DNA of 45,649 nucleotides from Rhodopirellula baltica (GTDB lineage: Bacteria > Planctomycetota > Planctomycetia > Pirellulales > Pirellulaceae), in NCBI GenBank assembly GCA_002901265.1, contig PPHI01000098.1:1-45649 (forward strand), given 5' to 3'. Shown piece by piece: positions 25,313 through 34,688 of this stretch. The notes beneath the pieces were generated by a model. That model was given only the letters and a program-made list of their open reading frames with translations, made no database searches and was not told the origin of the DNA. The stretch's first letter is position 1. The number at the start of each line of letters is the position of its first letter. The translations under genes and the position numbers were made by a program.

Positions 25313-28242
25313 TCGCCTACCTCCTCGTCACCGCTTCCAATGCTGGACAACATCCGCGTTGGGACGCCGGTTTGCATGATCGTTTCGTAATCGTCGTACA
25401 TCACCATTTCCTCGCTCGGTTCGAAACGGCAAGCGAAGATATTGCGGATGCAGTCGCGAATCAGCTCCGTTGCCGAATCCAGTTGTGCGGGAGAGAAGTT
25501 GGCAAGGTTGATCTTGGTTTCTTCTTCCTTGTCGCTGACATTGAAATATCCAAGCTGGACTTCATCCCTGGGGACTTCGATTCCAAGGTAGGGAATCATC
25601 TCGCGATAAAGAGGTAACTGCAAATCGATCCAATTGTCTTTGCCTTCGTCTTTACTTCGACGCAGGTGTTTTTTCTCGGGCGGGCTGCCGTGTGTTTTGT
25701 AATCCAGAATCGCCCAGCGGTTGTCTTCGGGGTGATAATCGATCCGGTCAAAGCGACCTTTGAGCCCCATCTTTTTTCCGTCGACTTCGATCGCCGCTCC
25801 CATTTTGGGACTTACCGAAGCTTCCGTCGCGTGGATTTGCCAGCCTTGATCGATACGTTCTGCTTGTTGATCGGCGACAAACTTTAGTCGACGCTGGGCT
25901 TGGCGAATTTGCATTTGAACGGAACTTCGCACCTTTTGGCCATAGCGTTGATTTGCGTAGGCATTTAGGTGATGAGTGAATGCGTCATAGATTCGCTTCG
26001 ACGATGTTTCGTTCCGATCCTCGGACAACCCGAAGTTCTCGAGTGCACCGTGGACGAGGTCACCGAATTGGTTGGCGGCCAATTCGCCGGCCGCGTCATC
26101 AACTGGCTTTAGTCCCAACACGTGTCGCAGGTAAAACCGAAATGGGCATTCCAGGTACGACTTAAACGCCGTCACACTCATCGAATCGATGGGGCATTCG
26201 GTATCCTCAATCACTGGGATTGGCAATCGCGTTGCTTCCAGCGGCGCGGACTTTCCAATCACGATCGATGATGCCGGCGCTTTGTGATGCAATAGGTTGC
26301 GGACGCGTCTTGCGATCGCTTCTTGAGGTGCGGCAGAGAGCAAACGACTGGGCGGGGTCGGGGAACCGTCGGCCGCATTCGATCCGACGATAAAGTAGAT
26401 CTCTTTACGTGTTCGCAGCATCAACTGCATCGCATAAACATCACGTGCATAGCGGCGATCGTTGTCCGCCATACGTAGTTCACTACGCAACGCGCCCGGA
26501 AGAAACGGGTCACTGGTAACCGCCCCTGGGACGAACGGGTGATTGAATCCGACGACGACCATCGCGGGGCTATCATCGAGCGCTAGGTCCAACCAGCCGT
26601 GAAGGTGACTTGATTCGACGTCGCTGTCGGATTGCATTTCGGTACCGACACGCAATTCGCTCAAGCGAGAGTTGATGGTTTCTAACGCCATCGCCGCACT
26701 CACTTTGACGTCCAATCGGCCGTTCAGTTCAGAGAAGCGTTCGAGCAACTCGTTGATTTTGTCGATCGCTTGAATCGTCAAGTCGCGATTGCCCGATAAC
26801 GATGTTGATGGGCCTTCGTCGTAGACCGTTGCCAACCAATCCCGCAGCACCAAACTCCATTCCGAGATTGGACGTTGGTCGGTCGTGGTGGCTCGTTTCT
26901 TTGAAGCCTGTTTTGACGAGCTTTCCTTGCGGTGATCGGGCAGGTAGTCGCTGGGCAAAAATGGGGCTAACCAGTCGCAAACATGACGCCGAATCCCAAC
27001 AGCAACGGGCTGGTTCTTGAGTGCCGCGATTGGCAAGGTGTCGGACAGTTCGAGCGGGAAGTGCTCGGCGAGCAATTTGTCGAGGTCGCAAAGGATATCT
27101 TTGTCCTGCGAAGGGTCGCCGGAGCTTTCAAGCTGACTTGTTAGCCAAGCGTGTGAATCAGTGTGCCGTGCGAACGAGGCAAGAGACTCCCACGTGGGAC
27201 GTGAAATCAAACGCGTCAGTCGCTGAATCAATCGGCCAGGGGCCGTTTGGCTGATGGTCCATCCGGCATGTCGATAGGCAGGACGATCGCAGTCTTCGAG
27301 TTCGGCTTCGACCGGGGCGATTTGCGATGGATCGGTCAGCCCGATCGTGATCTGCGATGGTGAATACGTTTCCCCCAGACGACAAACCCACTGGCCAACA
27401 GCGATTGCTTGGTCCGAGATATCGCCGCTAGAAATCAGCTGTTCATCACGAAGCGGCAATTCGTCTTTGAGAAACGCTTCGGTCTTCAGGCGACCGAGAT
27501 GGTCGAAGCTGTTTTGCCGTTCCTTTGGTGCGGCGATCAAGGCGGTGACTTCGCCGTCGACCTCTTTGACCATCGCGGCAATGGACTCGTTCAAGTCGCT
27601 GGTGCCGATCAGATAAATCGGTTGGCGAAAACCTACACGCTGATTCTTTACCGCAAGACGCCGCTGTTCGTATGGATCGACCAAACCGGCTCGCGAGAGC
27701 TCTGAAATGTATTCGTTGTAGAGTCGCTTGAGCAATTCCCAGCGCTGCCGATCGTCGGCTGTTTGCACGATGTCGAGGACGTTTTCAAAGCTGACGTTGT
27801 GCGATGCCAAATCGGTCGACAGTCGACGCAGAGTGCCAGCGACTTCCAACCAAGGTGCCAACGAGTCGCTTTCGGGCATGGTCGGCATCAGTGGACGAAG
27901 TTGTTCATCCGATTGCTTTTGAAGGACACGTGCCCAAGCGAGGGTTTGTTCGAATTCGATCGCCAGTGGTTTGTCGATCGAATACAAACGCTCGGGCAAC
28001 TCGCCCGCGGTGATGATCGACGGCTTGCGATATTCGAGTGAAAGCTCGTCCGAACGCCGGGCCAACAACTCGCCCAATCGAACGGCGGTTTGCGATGTTG
28101 GCAGGACACACAAGCGATCGCTGAGGTCAAGTGTTTGACCATTTCGATTGCGTTCGACCAGCCACTCCGTCGCGGTGATCGGCAAGGGGCGATCCCAGCC
28201 CAAAAAGTGTTGATGAAAAATAAGGTCCCGGAACAGTTCCAT
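25309..28242 (-). CDS. AddB-like PD-(D/E)XK nuclease protein
   Basis: The product has 977 residues from the ATG at 28242, which has GAAGG about 9 nt upstream; the frame opens further to 28353 without similarity. The N-terminus carries a degenerate helicase domain (LPTSQTAVRLGELLARR, no Walker A), as in many AddB proteins. The C-terminal RecB-type nuclease shows SYLECPFRFYLRHVLGL near 691, Asp in GRFDRID near 830, DYKTH near 847 and LQLPLYR after it. The Cys-x2-Cys-x5-Cys part of the AddB iron-sulfur motif is not visible; the C-terminus has only two cysteines six residues apart. It is the first gene of the four-gene repair operon. Confidence 0.87.
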   Translation of the reverse strand: MELFRDLIFHQHFLGWDRPLPITATEWLVERNRNGQTLDLSDRLCVLPTSQTAVRLGELLARRSDELSLEYRKPSIITAGELPERLYSIDKPLAIEFEQTLAWARVLQKQSDEQLRPLMPTMPESDSLAPWLEVAGTLRRLSTDLASHNVSFENVLDIVQTADDRQRWELLKRLYNEYISELSRAGLVDPYEQRRLAVKNQRVGFRQPIYLIGTSDLNESIAAMVKEVDGEVTALIAAPKERQNSFDHLGRLKTEAFLKDELPLRDEQLISSGDISDQAIAVGQWVCRLGETYSPSQITIGLTDPSQIAPVEAELEDCDRPAYRHAGWTISQTAPGRLIQRLTRLISRPTWESLASFARHTDSHAWLTSQLESSGDPSQDKDILCDLDKLLAEHFPLELSDTLPIAALKNQPVAVGIRRHVCDWLAPFLPSDYLPDHRKESSSKQASKKRATTTDQRPISEWSLVLRDWLATVYDEGPSTSLSGNRDLTIQAIDKINELLERFSELNGRLDVKVSAAMALETINSRLSELRVGTEMQSDSDVESSHLHGWLDLALDDSPAMVVVGFNHPFVPGAVTSDPFLPGALRSELRMADNDRRYARDVYAMQLMLRTRKEIYFIVGSNAADGSPTPPSRLLSAAPQEAIARRVRNLLHHKAPASSIVIGKSAPLEATRLPIPVIEDTECPIDSMSVTAFKSYLECPFRFYLRHVLGLKPVDDAAGELAANQFGDLVHGALENFGLSEDRNETSSKRIYDAFTHHLNAYANQRYGQKVRSSVQMQIRQAQRRLKFVADQQAERIDQGWQIHATEASVSPKMGAAIEVDGKKMGLKGRFDRIDYHPEDNRWAILDYKTHGSPPEKKHLRRSKDEGKDNWIDLQLPLYREMIPYLGIEVPRDEVQLGYFNVSDKEEETKINLANFSPAQLDSATELIRDCIRNIFACRFEPSEEMVMYDDYETIMQTGVPTRMLSSIGSGDEEVGE

Positions 28243-28383
28243 TGTCACCGACCTTCTCCCTCGTGCTAATAAACGTGCGTCTAGAGTTCGCGTCCGCTGC
28301 GCGTCTCGCATCACCCTTCCGTTTTCGAGGGGCCGCGTGACACATTGGGTCAAATCCTAGCCGGTTTTGCTATCGATTGTGAG

Positions 28384-28406
28384 CGGTCGACGTTTGTTTT
28401 CGACCG
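28384..28406 (-). terminator. Hairpin between nadB and the addB-like operon
   Basis: The arms CGGTCGA (28384-28390) and TCGACCG (28400-28406) form a perfect 7-bp stem with a 9-nt loop, 17 bp after the nadB stop. There is no T run on the nadB (minus) strand, so it is not a canonical intrinsic terminator. It may slow transcription entering the repair operon, or may be a binding site. Confidence 0.4.
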
Positions 28407-28423
28407 TTAACATCGAGACAGCT

Positions 28424-30076
28424 CTAGCGAATCGGTGCAGGTTCTGCCGGAAGCATCTCTGCCTTTTGCGGATAGCCACCGTCGACGTTGATTTGTGTGG
28501 TCAATCGACGGCGCCAATGCTGGTCATCACGTTCGGGATAATCGCTGCGGAAATGCACGCCCCGCGATTCGGTCCGCACCAGTGCGGCGTTGACCATCAT
28601 TCCAGCGCAGGTCAGCATGTTTTGCAGCTCCCAACCGGCGATACGGTCGAACTGATGATTCATCACATACGCATTGTACGATCGAATCGTATCCGCAGCT
28701 TTTTGCAGTCCTTCGCCGTCACGCTGCACGCCGACCAAACGCCCCATCAAGCTTTTCAGGGACACACGGATGTCATCGATGTCGAACGCTTCGGCAGAGG
28801 ACGATTCGGATTGTCGGATGGGAAGCGCACGCATTTCATGACCACCCTCGCTTGCCGCACGAGACGCGGCTTCACCCGCAGCAGCGCCATAGACGAGGCC
28901 TTCGAGCAAGCTGTTGCTGGCCAAGCGATTCGCGCCATGCAAACCACTACTCGTTGCCTCACCCGCCGCCCAAAGGCCCGGCAAGCTTGTGCGACCTTGT
29001 CGATCGACCGTGACACCACCAAGCATGTAGTGGGCACCGGGGCGAACCGGAATTCGATCGCTGGCGATATCGAGTCCGAATTTGCTGCACGCTCGCGCGA
29101 TTCCTGGGAATCGTGACAGCACGTGTTCTCGGTCGAGATGCGAAAGATCCAGATACACGCAAGGATGCTCGGTCTTTTGCATCTGTGCGACGATCGATTG
29201 GCTGACGACATCACGCGGCGCGAGCTCTGCACGTTCGTCGTACTCTGGCATGAACCGGTGCCCCTTGGCGTCCACCAGGTGTGCGCCTTCGCCACGAACG
29301 GCTTCGCTGATTAACGAACGGGACGAACCGGCGATGTAAAGCACGGTGGGGTGGAACTGCATGAATTCCAAATCGGCCATTTGAGCACCGGCGCGGTATG
29401 CCATCGCTTGGCCATCGCCGGTCGCTACCGCCGGATTGGTCGACTCGCGAAAGACTTGTCCGGCACCGCCAGTGCAAAGGATCGTTTCCTTGGCCCAGAC
29501 CATCATCGGCTCGCCACCGTTCTGGCTGATCACCGCGCCACGACAACGACCGTCGTGGGTCAGAAGGTCTAACGTGAATGCGTTTTCTAAGATACGAACG
29601 CGGTCGAGTGATCGCGTTCGCTGGATAACCGCACGCATGATTTCGGCGCCCGTCGCGTCGCCTTGTGCGTGGACGATCCGTTCGTGCGAGTGACCGCCTT
29701 CGCGACCCAATTCCAGTTCACCATGTTCGACGTCAAATTGCGTGCCCCACTGAACCAGTTCTTCGATTCGGCGGGGACCGTCGCGGACAACCATGTTGAC
29801 CACGTCGGTGTCACACAGATTCGCGCCTGCGATCAAGGTGTCACGAACATGGTTTTCGAAGCGGTCCGCCGGGTCCAGAACGCTGGCGATACCGCCCTGA
29901 GCATAAGTGCTGTTCGATTCGCGCAGGACGTCTTTGGTAACCACCAGAACACGCTGGTGAGGCTGAACGGCATTGGCAGCCCGCAAACCGGCCAGACCGC
30001 CACCGATGATCAGGATATCTGTGAAGCGATGAGTAGCATGCCTTGTGTCAAACGAGACCAGGTAGCGTGGCGTCAT
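28424..30076 (-). CDS. nadB: L-aspartate oxidase
   Basis: This 550-residue flavoprotein carries out the first step of de novo NAD synthesis, turning L-aspartate into iminoaspartate with fumarate or oxygen as acceptor. The FAD Rossmann motif IIGGGLAGLRAA is at about 23-34. STYAQGGIA and the HPTVLY segment of the succinate-dehydrogenase/fumarate-reductase family follow, and the helical C-terminal domain covers about 430-540. The 22-residue leader before the Rossmann strand appears unremarkable. The quinolinate synthase nadA is not in this window. The downstream addB-like operon begins about 180 nt away and is unlikely to be functionally linked. Confidence 0.95.
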   Translation of the reverse strand: MTPRYLVSFDTRHATHRFTDILIIGGGLAGLRAANAVQPHQRVLVVTKDVLRESNSTYAQGGIASVLDPADRFENHVRDTLIAGANLCDTDVVNMVVRDGPRRIEELVQWGTQFDVEHGELELGREGGHSHERIVHAQGDATGAEIMRAVIQRTRSLDRVRILENAFTLDLLTHDGRCRGAVISQNGGEPMMVWAKETILCTGGAGQVFRESTNPAVATGDGQAMAYRAGAQMADLEFMQFHPTVLYIAGSSRSLISEAVRGEGAHLVDAKGHRFMPEYDERAELAPRDVVSQSIVAQMQKTEHPCVYLDLSHLDREHVLSRFPGIARACSKFGLDIASDRIPVRPGAHYMLGGVTVDRQGRTSLPGLWAAGEATSSGLHGANRLASNSLLEGLVYGAAAGEAASRAASEGGHEMRALPIRQSESSSAEAFDIDDIRVSLKSLMGRLVGVQRDGEGLQKAADTIRSYNAYVMNHQFDRIAGWELQNMLTCAGMMVNAALVRTESRGVHFRSDYPERDDQHWRRRLTTQINVDGGYPQKAEMLPAEPAPIR

Positions 30077-30235
30077 ATCAGCGATTCATCTCTTCAATTC
30101 GATCGGTCTTGCGTCTCGGACGGACGCGAATGGGGCCAAAGCCCCGGGGCTCAATGGCGGGCAAAGTCGCCAAACCGCTAGTTTACGCGAGTCGGCAAGT
30201 TCCGTCACCCGTGCTACTGTGGGCCGTCACAGCGA

Positions 30236-31357
30236 TCAATTCGATTTGGGCAGCAGCGGTTCGTCCCAGATCGCACATTCGCGGCGTCCGTCGCTGTGGG
30301 CCCAGGCCCGCGACATCGTGGGGGTGTTGGTGCCCAAGAACAGGTTGCCTTCATAATCGACGGCGATCAAGCCACCGTCGTTCGGCCGGAGGACTTGTTC
30401 CAAGCAGTTTTTGCACGCTTCCTCAAGCGTATTGTTGGCCAATTCCATCCGCAGGCTGACGCGGGCGGCGATCGAATGGCGGATGTATTCTTCGCCAATC
30501 CCGGTTCCGCTGATCGCGGCAGTGTTGTTGTCCGCGTATGTCCCTGCACCAAGGATTGGCGAATCGCCGATTCGTCCGAATCGTTTCGCTGTGCGACCAC
30601 CGGTGCTGGTGGCGGCAGCGAGGTTGCCGTGGACGTCCAAAGCAACACAGCCAACCGTTTCGCCGGTGTCGCCTTCGGGATTGTTGTCCGGGCCCAAATC
30701 GGTCGGGATCGGATACGCTGGCGACGAAAGCGGATCGAGCTTCATCAGTGGCAGCGCCCGTTGCAGCTGCTGCCAGCGTTTTTCGGTGTAGTAATACGAC
30801 TGTTCGACCGTAGCGCAGCCGCCGTTTTCGGCAAACGCATCAGCCTCTTCGCCGGAGATCAATACGTGGTGGCTGTCGTCCATTACAAGTCGGGCGGCCA
30901 AGATTGGATTGCGAATGCGTTGCAGACCCGCGACGCCGCCTCCTTCAAGGGTTTGGCCGTCCATGATCGAGGCATCGAGTTCGTGAAAGCCACGTGCATT
31001 GAACACCGCACCACGCCCGGCGTTAAACATCGGGTCGTTTTCCAAGGCAACGACGGTCGCCGTCACCGCATCAAGAGACTTTCCGCCCTTGCTAAGGACA
31101 TCGATTCCACACTGCAGCGCTCGGTCAAGGCTGTTGCGGTATCGTGCGACTACCTCTGGGGGCAAGCTTCGGGGCAGCGCGCCGGCTCCACCATGTAACG
31201 CGATCACCCAAGTCGATTGCGAATCGCTGGTCGGTTGTGAATAGCTGGCGGTGGACATCATCAACCATAGTAGAAAAGCGTAGCCCCATAATCGATGGCA
31301 AGATCTTTCGTGTAGGCGTTCGAAAGTTCGTTGGGGCGGTAATGTTTCGGCCATCAT
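30236..31357 (-). CDS. Exported isoaspartyl peptidase / L-asparaginase, Ntn-hydrolase
   Basis: The protein has 373 residues with the start chosen here. It matches plant-type asparaginase/IaaA throughout: HGGAGALPR, NPMFNAGRGAVFN, and the autocleavage site before Thr234 (GETVGCVALD), followed by ATSTGG and GRIGDSPILGAG. The precursor self-cleaves to expose that threonine as the nucleophile, which hydrolyses isoaspartyl dipeptides and asparagine. A signal peptide (hydrophobic YAFLLWLMMSTA) points to export, unlike the cytoplasmic E. coli enzyme. The frame opens back to 31546, overlapping amn, so I use one of the paired ATGs at 31357/31354; an ATG at 31384 with GGAAG 6 nt upstream is also possible. 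Confidence 0.88.
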   Translation of the reverse strand: MMAETLPPQRTFERLHERSCHRLWGYAFLLWLMMSTASYSQPTSDSQSTWVIALHGGAGALPRSLPPEVVARYRNSLDRALQCGIDVLSKGGKSLDAVTATVVALENDPMFNAGRGAVFNARGFHELDASIMDGQTLEGGGVAGLQRIRNPILAARLVMDDSHHVLISGEEADAFAENGGCATVEQSYYYTEKRWQQLQRALPLMKLDPLSSPAYPIPTDLGPDNNPEGDTGETVGCVALDVHGNLAAATSTGGRTAKRFGRIGDSPILGAGTYADNNTAAISGTGIGEEYIRHSIAARVSLRMELANNTLEEACKNCLEQVLRPNDGGLIAVDYEGNLFLGTNTPTMSRAWAHSDGRRECAIWDEPLLPKSN

Positions 31358-31466
31358 TTTTGCTCGGTTGGCATCTCGGACCATCGACGACTTCCGAATC
31401 CTAACCGATTCGGCAACCCGACGCGCGACGGTGACTGCGGCAAGGGGCCAATTGTTGAGGATCGTT

Positions 31467-32660
31467 TCAGAATGAACAGCCGAGACCATCGGGACCTTCC
31501 AACAACGCCTCTTCGGGTGCCCGAATGTCACTATTAGGCAACCCATTGGGATATTGTGTCTTGATTGACTCTAACGCCTGCGTCGCGACCTTGAGGTGTT
31601 GCTTCTTTGTGTCGCCGTAAAACTGCTTCGCTTCATTGGGAAGTTTCGGTTGGCCGTGCAGCGGTTTATCGGAAACACAGAGCAGCGTCGCGCTGGGAAT
31701 GCGGTAGCGAAATCCGTTCGCCGCGACGGTCGCCGATTCCATGTCCACCGCGATCGAGCGACTCGCGCGGAGGTGCTGTTGGGTCCGACTGACCGTCAGT
31801 TCCCAGTTTCTATCCAGCGTCGTGTAGACCGCCCCAATACGATAGGGAAGCTCCAGTTCATCCAGCGTTGTTGCAAGTGCTCGGTTTAATAGAAAGCTTG
31901 GGGTAATCGGGACTGACGGCGGTAAGGCCTCGTCCAATATCCGGTCCGCACGCATGTATCCGCTGGCCAACACAAAGTCGCCGACGTCTTGGTGATTTCG
32001 GACGCCGGCACAGTGGCCCACCATCATCATCGCGTCCGGCCGCAGCACCGCCAAATGGTCCGTCAGGTTCTTTGCGTTGCTGGGGCCGACCCCAATGTTG
32101 ACTATGCTGATCCCGCGATTGTCAGCGGCGACATGGTGCAGCGTCGGCATTTGGACATTGGTTGCCGTTGACCCACTGCAGCCCGGGAAGGTCTCCGCAA
32201 ACGCCTCCATGTGCATGTGGTAGTTCGTCAGCAACACATAACGCTGGAAATCTTCCGCCATCGTGCCTGTGTAATGTTCCAAGCGTTTGATCGACAGCTC
32301 GCAACGCTCTGGACCGAACATGAACACTTTCTTGCGTGTCAAATCAAAGTCAGACTCGTCGATCGTTTTCAGCAATGTTGCTGCATTCAAGTCGACACGT
32401 GGGCGTGACGGTTCAATGGTTATCACGGCACCTCTGCGAGCGAGTTTCAGGAGCTCACGACGCAGGTACCAGCGAAACGCTTTGGGGCGAGCAATCTTGC
32501 CGGAAATCTCGGGATTGTGTTTCGACCAATGCCGGATCACCGTCACGCGAACATAGTGGCCTTGCGCGTAGATTTCCTCCATCAATTCACAAGCCGATTC
32601 GATCTGTTTGCAAAGGCTATCTTCGCTTTCCGAAGGATCAATTTGCATTTTGGGTTTCAT
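31467..32660 (-). CDS. amn: AMP nucleosidase
   Basis: This 397-residue protein hydrolyses AMP to adenine and ribose 5-phosphate, adjusting adenylate pools. The N-terminal regulatory domain (about 1-150, with RPRVDLNAATLL) is followed by a nucleoside-phosphorylase-like catalytic domain with IGVGPSNAKN, MVGHCAGVRN, AVDMESATVAANG and the Asp-containing CVSDKPLHGQPKLP. E. coli Amn is 484 residues, so the N-terminal part is shorter here. I start at the ATG 32660 (MKPKMQIDP); the frame opens to 32798 without family similarity. Upstream lies the divergent ald gene. Confidence 0.92.
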   Translation of the reverse strand: MKPKMQIDPSESEDSLCKQIESACELMEEIYAQGHYVRVTVIRHWSKHNPEISGKIARPKAFRWYLRRELLKLARRGAVITIEPSRPRVDLNAATLLKTIDESDFDLTRKKVFMFGPERCELSIKRLEHYTGTMAEDFQRYVLLTNYHMHMEAFAETFPGCSGSTATNVQMPTLHHVAADNRGISIVNIGVGPSNAKNLTDHLAVLRPDAMMMVGHCAGVRNHQDVGDFVLASGYMRADRILDEALPPSVPITPSFLLNRALATTLDELELPYRIGAVYTTLDRNWELTVSRTQQHLRASRSIAVDMESATVAANGFRYRIPSATLLCVSDKPLHGQPKLPNEAKQFYGDTKKQHLKVATQALESIKTQYPNGLPNSDIRAPEEALLEGPDGLGCSF

Positions 32661-32987
32661 TGCAAGTCCGGTGAGGTCAAACGCGATGTTGGCAGAGTGT
32701 CGAGCGTAAACGTGTTGAGATAAGTGGCCGAATGATTGAAGAGAATCGAATTCTGCTAATTTATTTTTAGCATGCTCGGTTGTGAGCAAGGCGAGCAAGC
32801 GTTCCCTGCCTTTGGCGGCAGGCCGGAAACGCCGACCTTAGCCAATCCAACCGACAGATAGCCTGAGGTAGGTCCCCCCGTCGCAGGAGTTGACCGAAAT
32901 CGAATTGATCGCCATTGGTAACGCTTCACTTGACTCCGATCACGCTGGCAGTCGCAATTTCTTTTCATCCTTTCAGTAGGACAACTC
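32661..32987. other. 327-bp divergent intergenic region between amn and ald
   Basis: The region must carry promoters for both genes. An AT-rich dyad GCTAA-N7-TTAGC lies at 32755-32771, and the imperfect stem CCTGCC...GGCAGG near 32800-32820 could fold. I recognise no riboswitch, RNA gene or conserved -35/-10 pair. The ald ribosome-binding site is AGTAGGA, 6 nt before its ATG. Confidence 0.45.
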
Positions 32988-34088
32988 ATGATCATCGGTG
33001 TTCCCAAGGAAACGAAATCGGACGAGTACCGCGTTTCGATGCTGCCCGTCGGCGTGGAAGAATTGGTCAATCGCGGTCATCAGGTGATCGTCGAAAAGAA
33101 CGCTGGTGTCGGTTCAGGGTTGCTGGACCAAGATTACAGCGATGTCGGCGCGACAATGGTCGATACCGCTGCGGAGGTTTTTGCCAAAGCGGACATGATC
33201 GTCAAAGTCAAGGAGCCGCAGGCGGATGAATACCCCATGATCCGGCCCGGGCAAGCCGTGTTTACCTACTTTCACTTCGCCGCCAGCGAACCGCTGACCA
33301 ACGCGATGTTAAATAGCGGCGCGACCTGCATCGCCTATGAAACGCTGCGTGACCAGCGAGGCCGACTGCCTTTGTTGACCCCGATGAGCGAAGTGGCGGG
33401 GCGGATGAGCATCCAACAAGGCGCCAAGTTCCTTGAACGCCCACAGATGGGACGCGGAATTCTGCTGGGTGGTGTTCCCGGCGTCCCGCCAGCACACATC
33501 ACGATTCTCGGCGGCGGTGTTGTCGGCAGCAACGCGGCAAAGATCGCTGCGGGCTTTCAAGCCGACGTCGTGATTTTGGACGTCGACCTTGATCGTTTGC
33601 GATACCTCGACGACATCATGCCGGCGAACGTCAACACGCTTTACAGCGACCGTCACAACATCCTCGAACAACTCGAACGCGCCGACTTGGTCGTTGGGTC
33701 GGTGTTGATTCCAGGAGCCAAAGCACCACAGCTCGTCCGCCACGAAGATCTCAAACGAATGAAACCCGGCAGCGTCATCATCGACGTCGCCGTTGACCAA
33801 GGCGGATGCATCGAAACGACTCGCCCCACCACACACCGCGATCCGACCTATGTGATCGACGATGTGGTTCATTACTGTGTCGCCAACATGCCGGGCGCCG
33901 TCGGTCGCACCAGCACCTATGCACTTTGTAATGCGACGTTACCTTGGGTGATTCGCTTGGCACAGTCGGGCGTCCAAGAAGCGATCGATTCGAAGGGACC
34001 GTTGTACGACGCGATCAATATTCACGACGGCAAGGTCTGCAACAGCGGCGTCGCAGAAGCCTTCGACATGGAAATGCACACGCTGTAA
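32988..34088 (+). CDS. ald: Alanine dehydrogenase
   Basis: The protein has 366 residues, the normal Ald length. It interconverts L-alanine and pyruvate plus ammonia using NAD(H). Substrate residues Arg15, Lys75 (KVKEPQ) and His96 (YFHFAAS) are at their canonical numbers. The NAD-binding GGGVVGSNAA is near 175-184, and VDQGGCIETTRPT carries the conserved aspartate near 270. A good ribosome-binding site (AGGA, 6 nt) supports the start. The stop codon is directly followed by the stop of the converging ferritin-like gene, with no bases between. Confidence 0.97.
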   Translation: MIIGVPKETKSDEYRVSMLPVGVEELVNRGHQVIVEKNAGVGSGLLDQDYSDVGATMVDTAAEVFAKADMIVKVKEPQADEYPMIRPGQAVFTYFHFAASEPLTNAMLNSGATCIAYETLRDQRGRLPLLTPMSEVAGRMSIQQGAKFLERPQMGRGILLGGVPGVPPAHITILGGGVVGSNAAKIAAGFQADVVILDVDLDRLRYLDDIMPANVNTLYSDRHNILEQLERADLVVGSVLIPGAKAPQLVRHEDLKRMKPGSVIIDVAVDQGGCIETTRPTTHRDPTYVIDDVVHYCVANMPGAVGRTSTYALCNATLPWVIRLAQSGVQEAIDSKGPLYDAINIHDGKVCNSGVAEAFDMEMHTL

Positions 34089-34577
34089 TTAAGCGTCGGC
34101 GCCTTCATGCGGCGATGACATGTGCTTGGCCACATAGGCCGGCTCGCCAATCCGTTGCAGCAAATCCAGCTGCAACTCCAGCCAACCGATGTGCTCTTCT
34201 TCTTCGATCGCGATGTCTTCGAACAATCGCTTCGTACCGATGTCAGAGTCTTCGGAGGCTTGGTGAGCGGACTTGGTATAGAACTTGACCGCCTCTTGCT
34301 CGTCTGCGAGATCGGATTCGAACAGTTCCTTGAGTGACTTCGCACGGCGTGGCGGTTTGTCAAACGACATCTCCGGCTCGCCTTTGAGGAACATGATTCG
34401 TTCTAGGAAACGATCGGAGTGTCCCAGCTCTTCCGTCATTTCTTCTCTCATCTGCTTGGCCAGCAAGTCCAGTCCCCAGTCGTCCAAGACGCTGGCGTGT
34501 AATTGGTACTGGTGCGATGCGGTCAGCTCCATCGACAAACCCTTTTGAAGGTTTTCGAGTGATCGTGCGGATGCCAT
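34089..34577 (-). CDS. Bacterioferritin-like ferritin lacking the haem methionine
   Basis: This 162-residue four-helix protein stores iron as a ferritin cage. Ferroxidase ligands are intact by alignment to E. coli Bfr: Glu17, Glu50, His53, Glu93, Glu126 and His129. The axial haem ligand Met52 of Bfr aligns with Leu51 (EELGHSDR instead of DEMKHADR). The protein therefore probably oxidises and stores iron without haem. AAGGAG lies 6 nt before the ATG, the strongest ribosome-binding site in the window, which suggests high expression. A 16-bp perfect hairpin sits just upstream in the leader. It is encoded downstream of the rhodanese gene on the same strand, 111 nt apart. Confidence 0.9.
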   Translation of the reverse strand: MASARSLENLQKGLSMELTASHQYQLHASVLDDWGLDLLAKQMREEMTEELGHSDRFLERIMFLKGEPEMSFDKPPRRAKSLKELFESDLADEQEAVKFYTKSAHQASEDSDIGTKRLFEDIAIEEEEHIGWLELQLDLLQRIGEPAYVAKHMSSPHEGADA

Positions 34578-34605
34578 TTGATTCTCCTTGATGGTCGTGT
34601 CGTGT

Positions 34606-34621
34606 ACGCGATGAGTCGCGT
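34606..34621 (-). promoter_or_regulatory. Leader hairpin upstream of the bacterioferritin-like gene
   Basis: The arms ACGCGA (34606-34611) and TCGCGT (34616-34621) enclose TGAG, 28 nt before the start codon. It could be an RNA hairpin in the leader or a small operator. No Fur-type site is recognisable, so iron control is not shown. Confidence 0.35.
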
Positions 34622-34688
34622 GTCATGAAATAGAATGGATTGTAGGACCGCTGCAAGCGGCTCGCGGTGGTCTTGCCAACACGTTGAC

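Noticed and set aside
28367-29116. 249-codon open frame antisense to nadB
   Set aside because: nadB motifs are continuous on the minus strand through this region; the antisense frame shows no motif.
30296-31198. 300-codon open frame antisense to the isoaspartyl peptidase gene
   Set aside because: The opposite strand encodes a full set of Ntn-hydrolase motifs; the plus-strand product resembles nothing and has repeated unusual residues.
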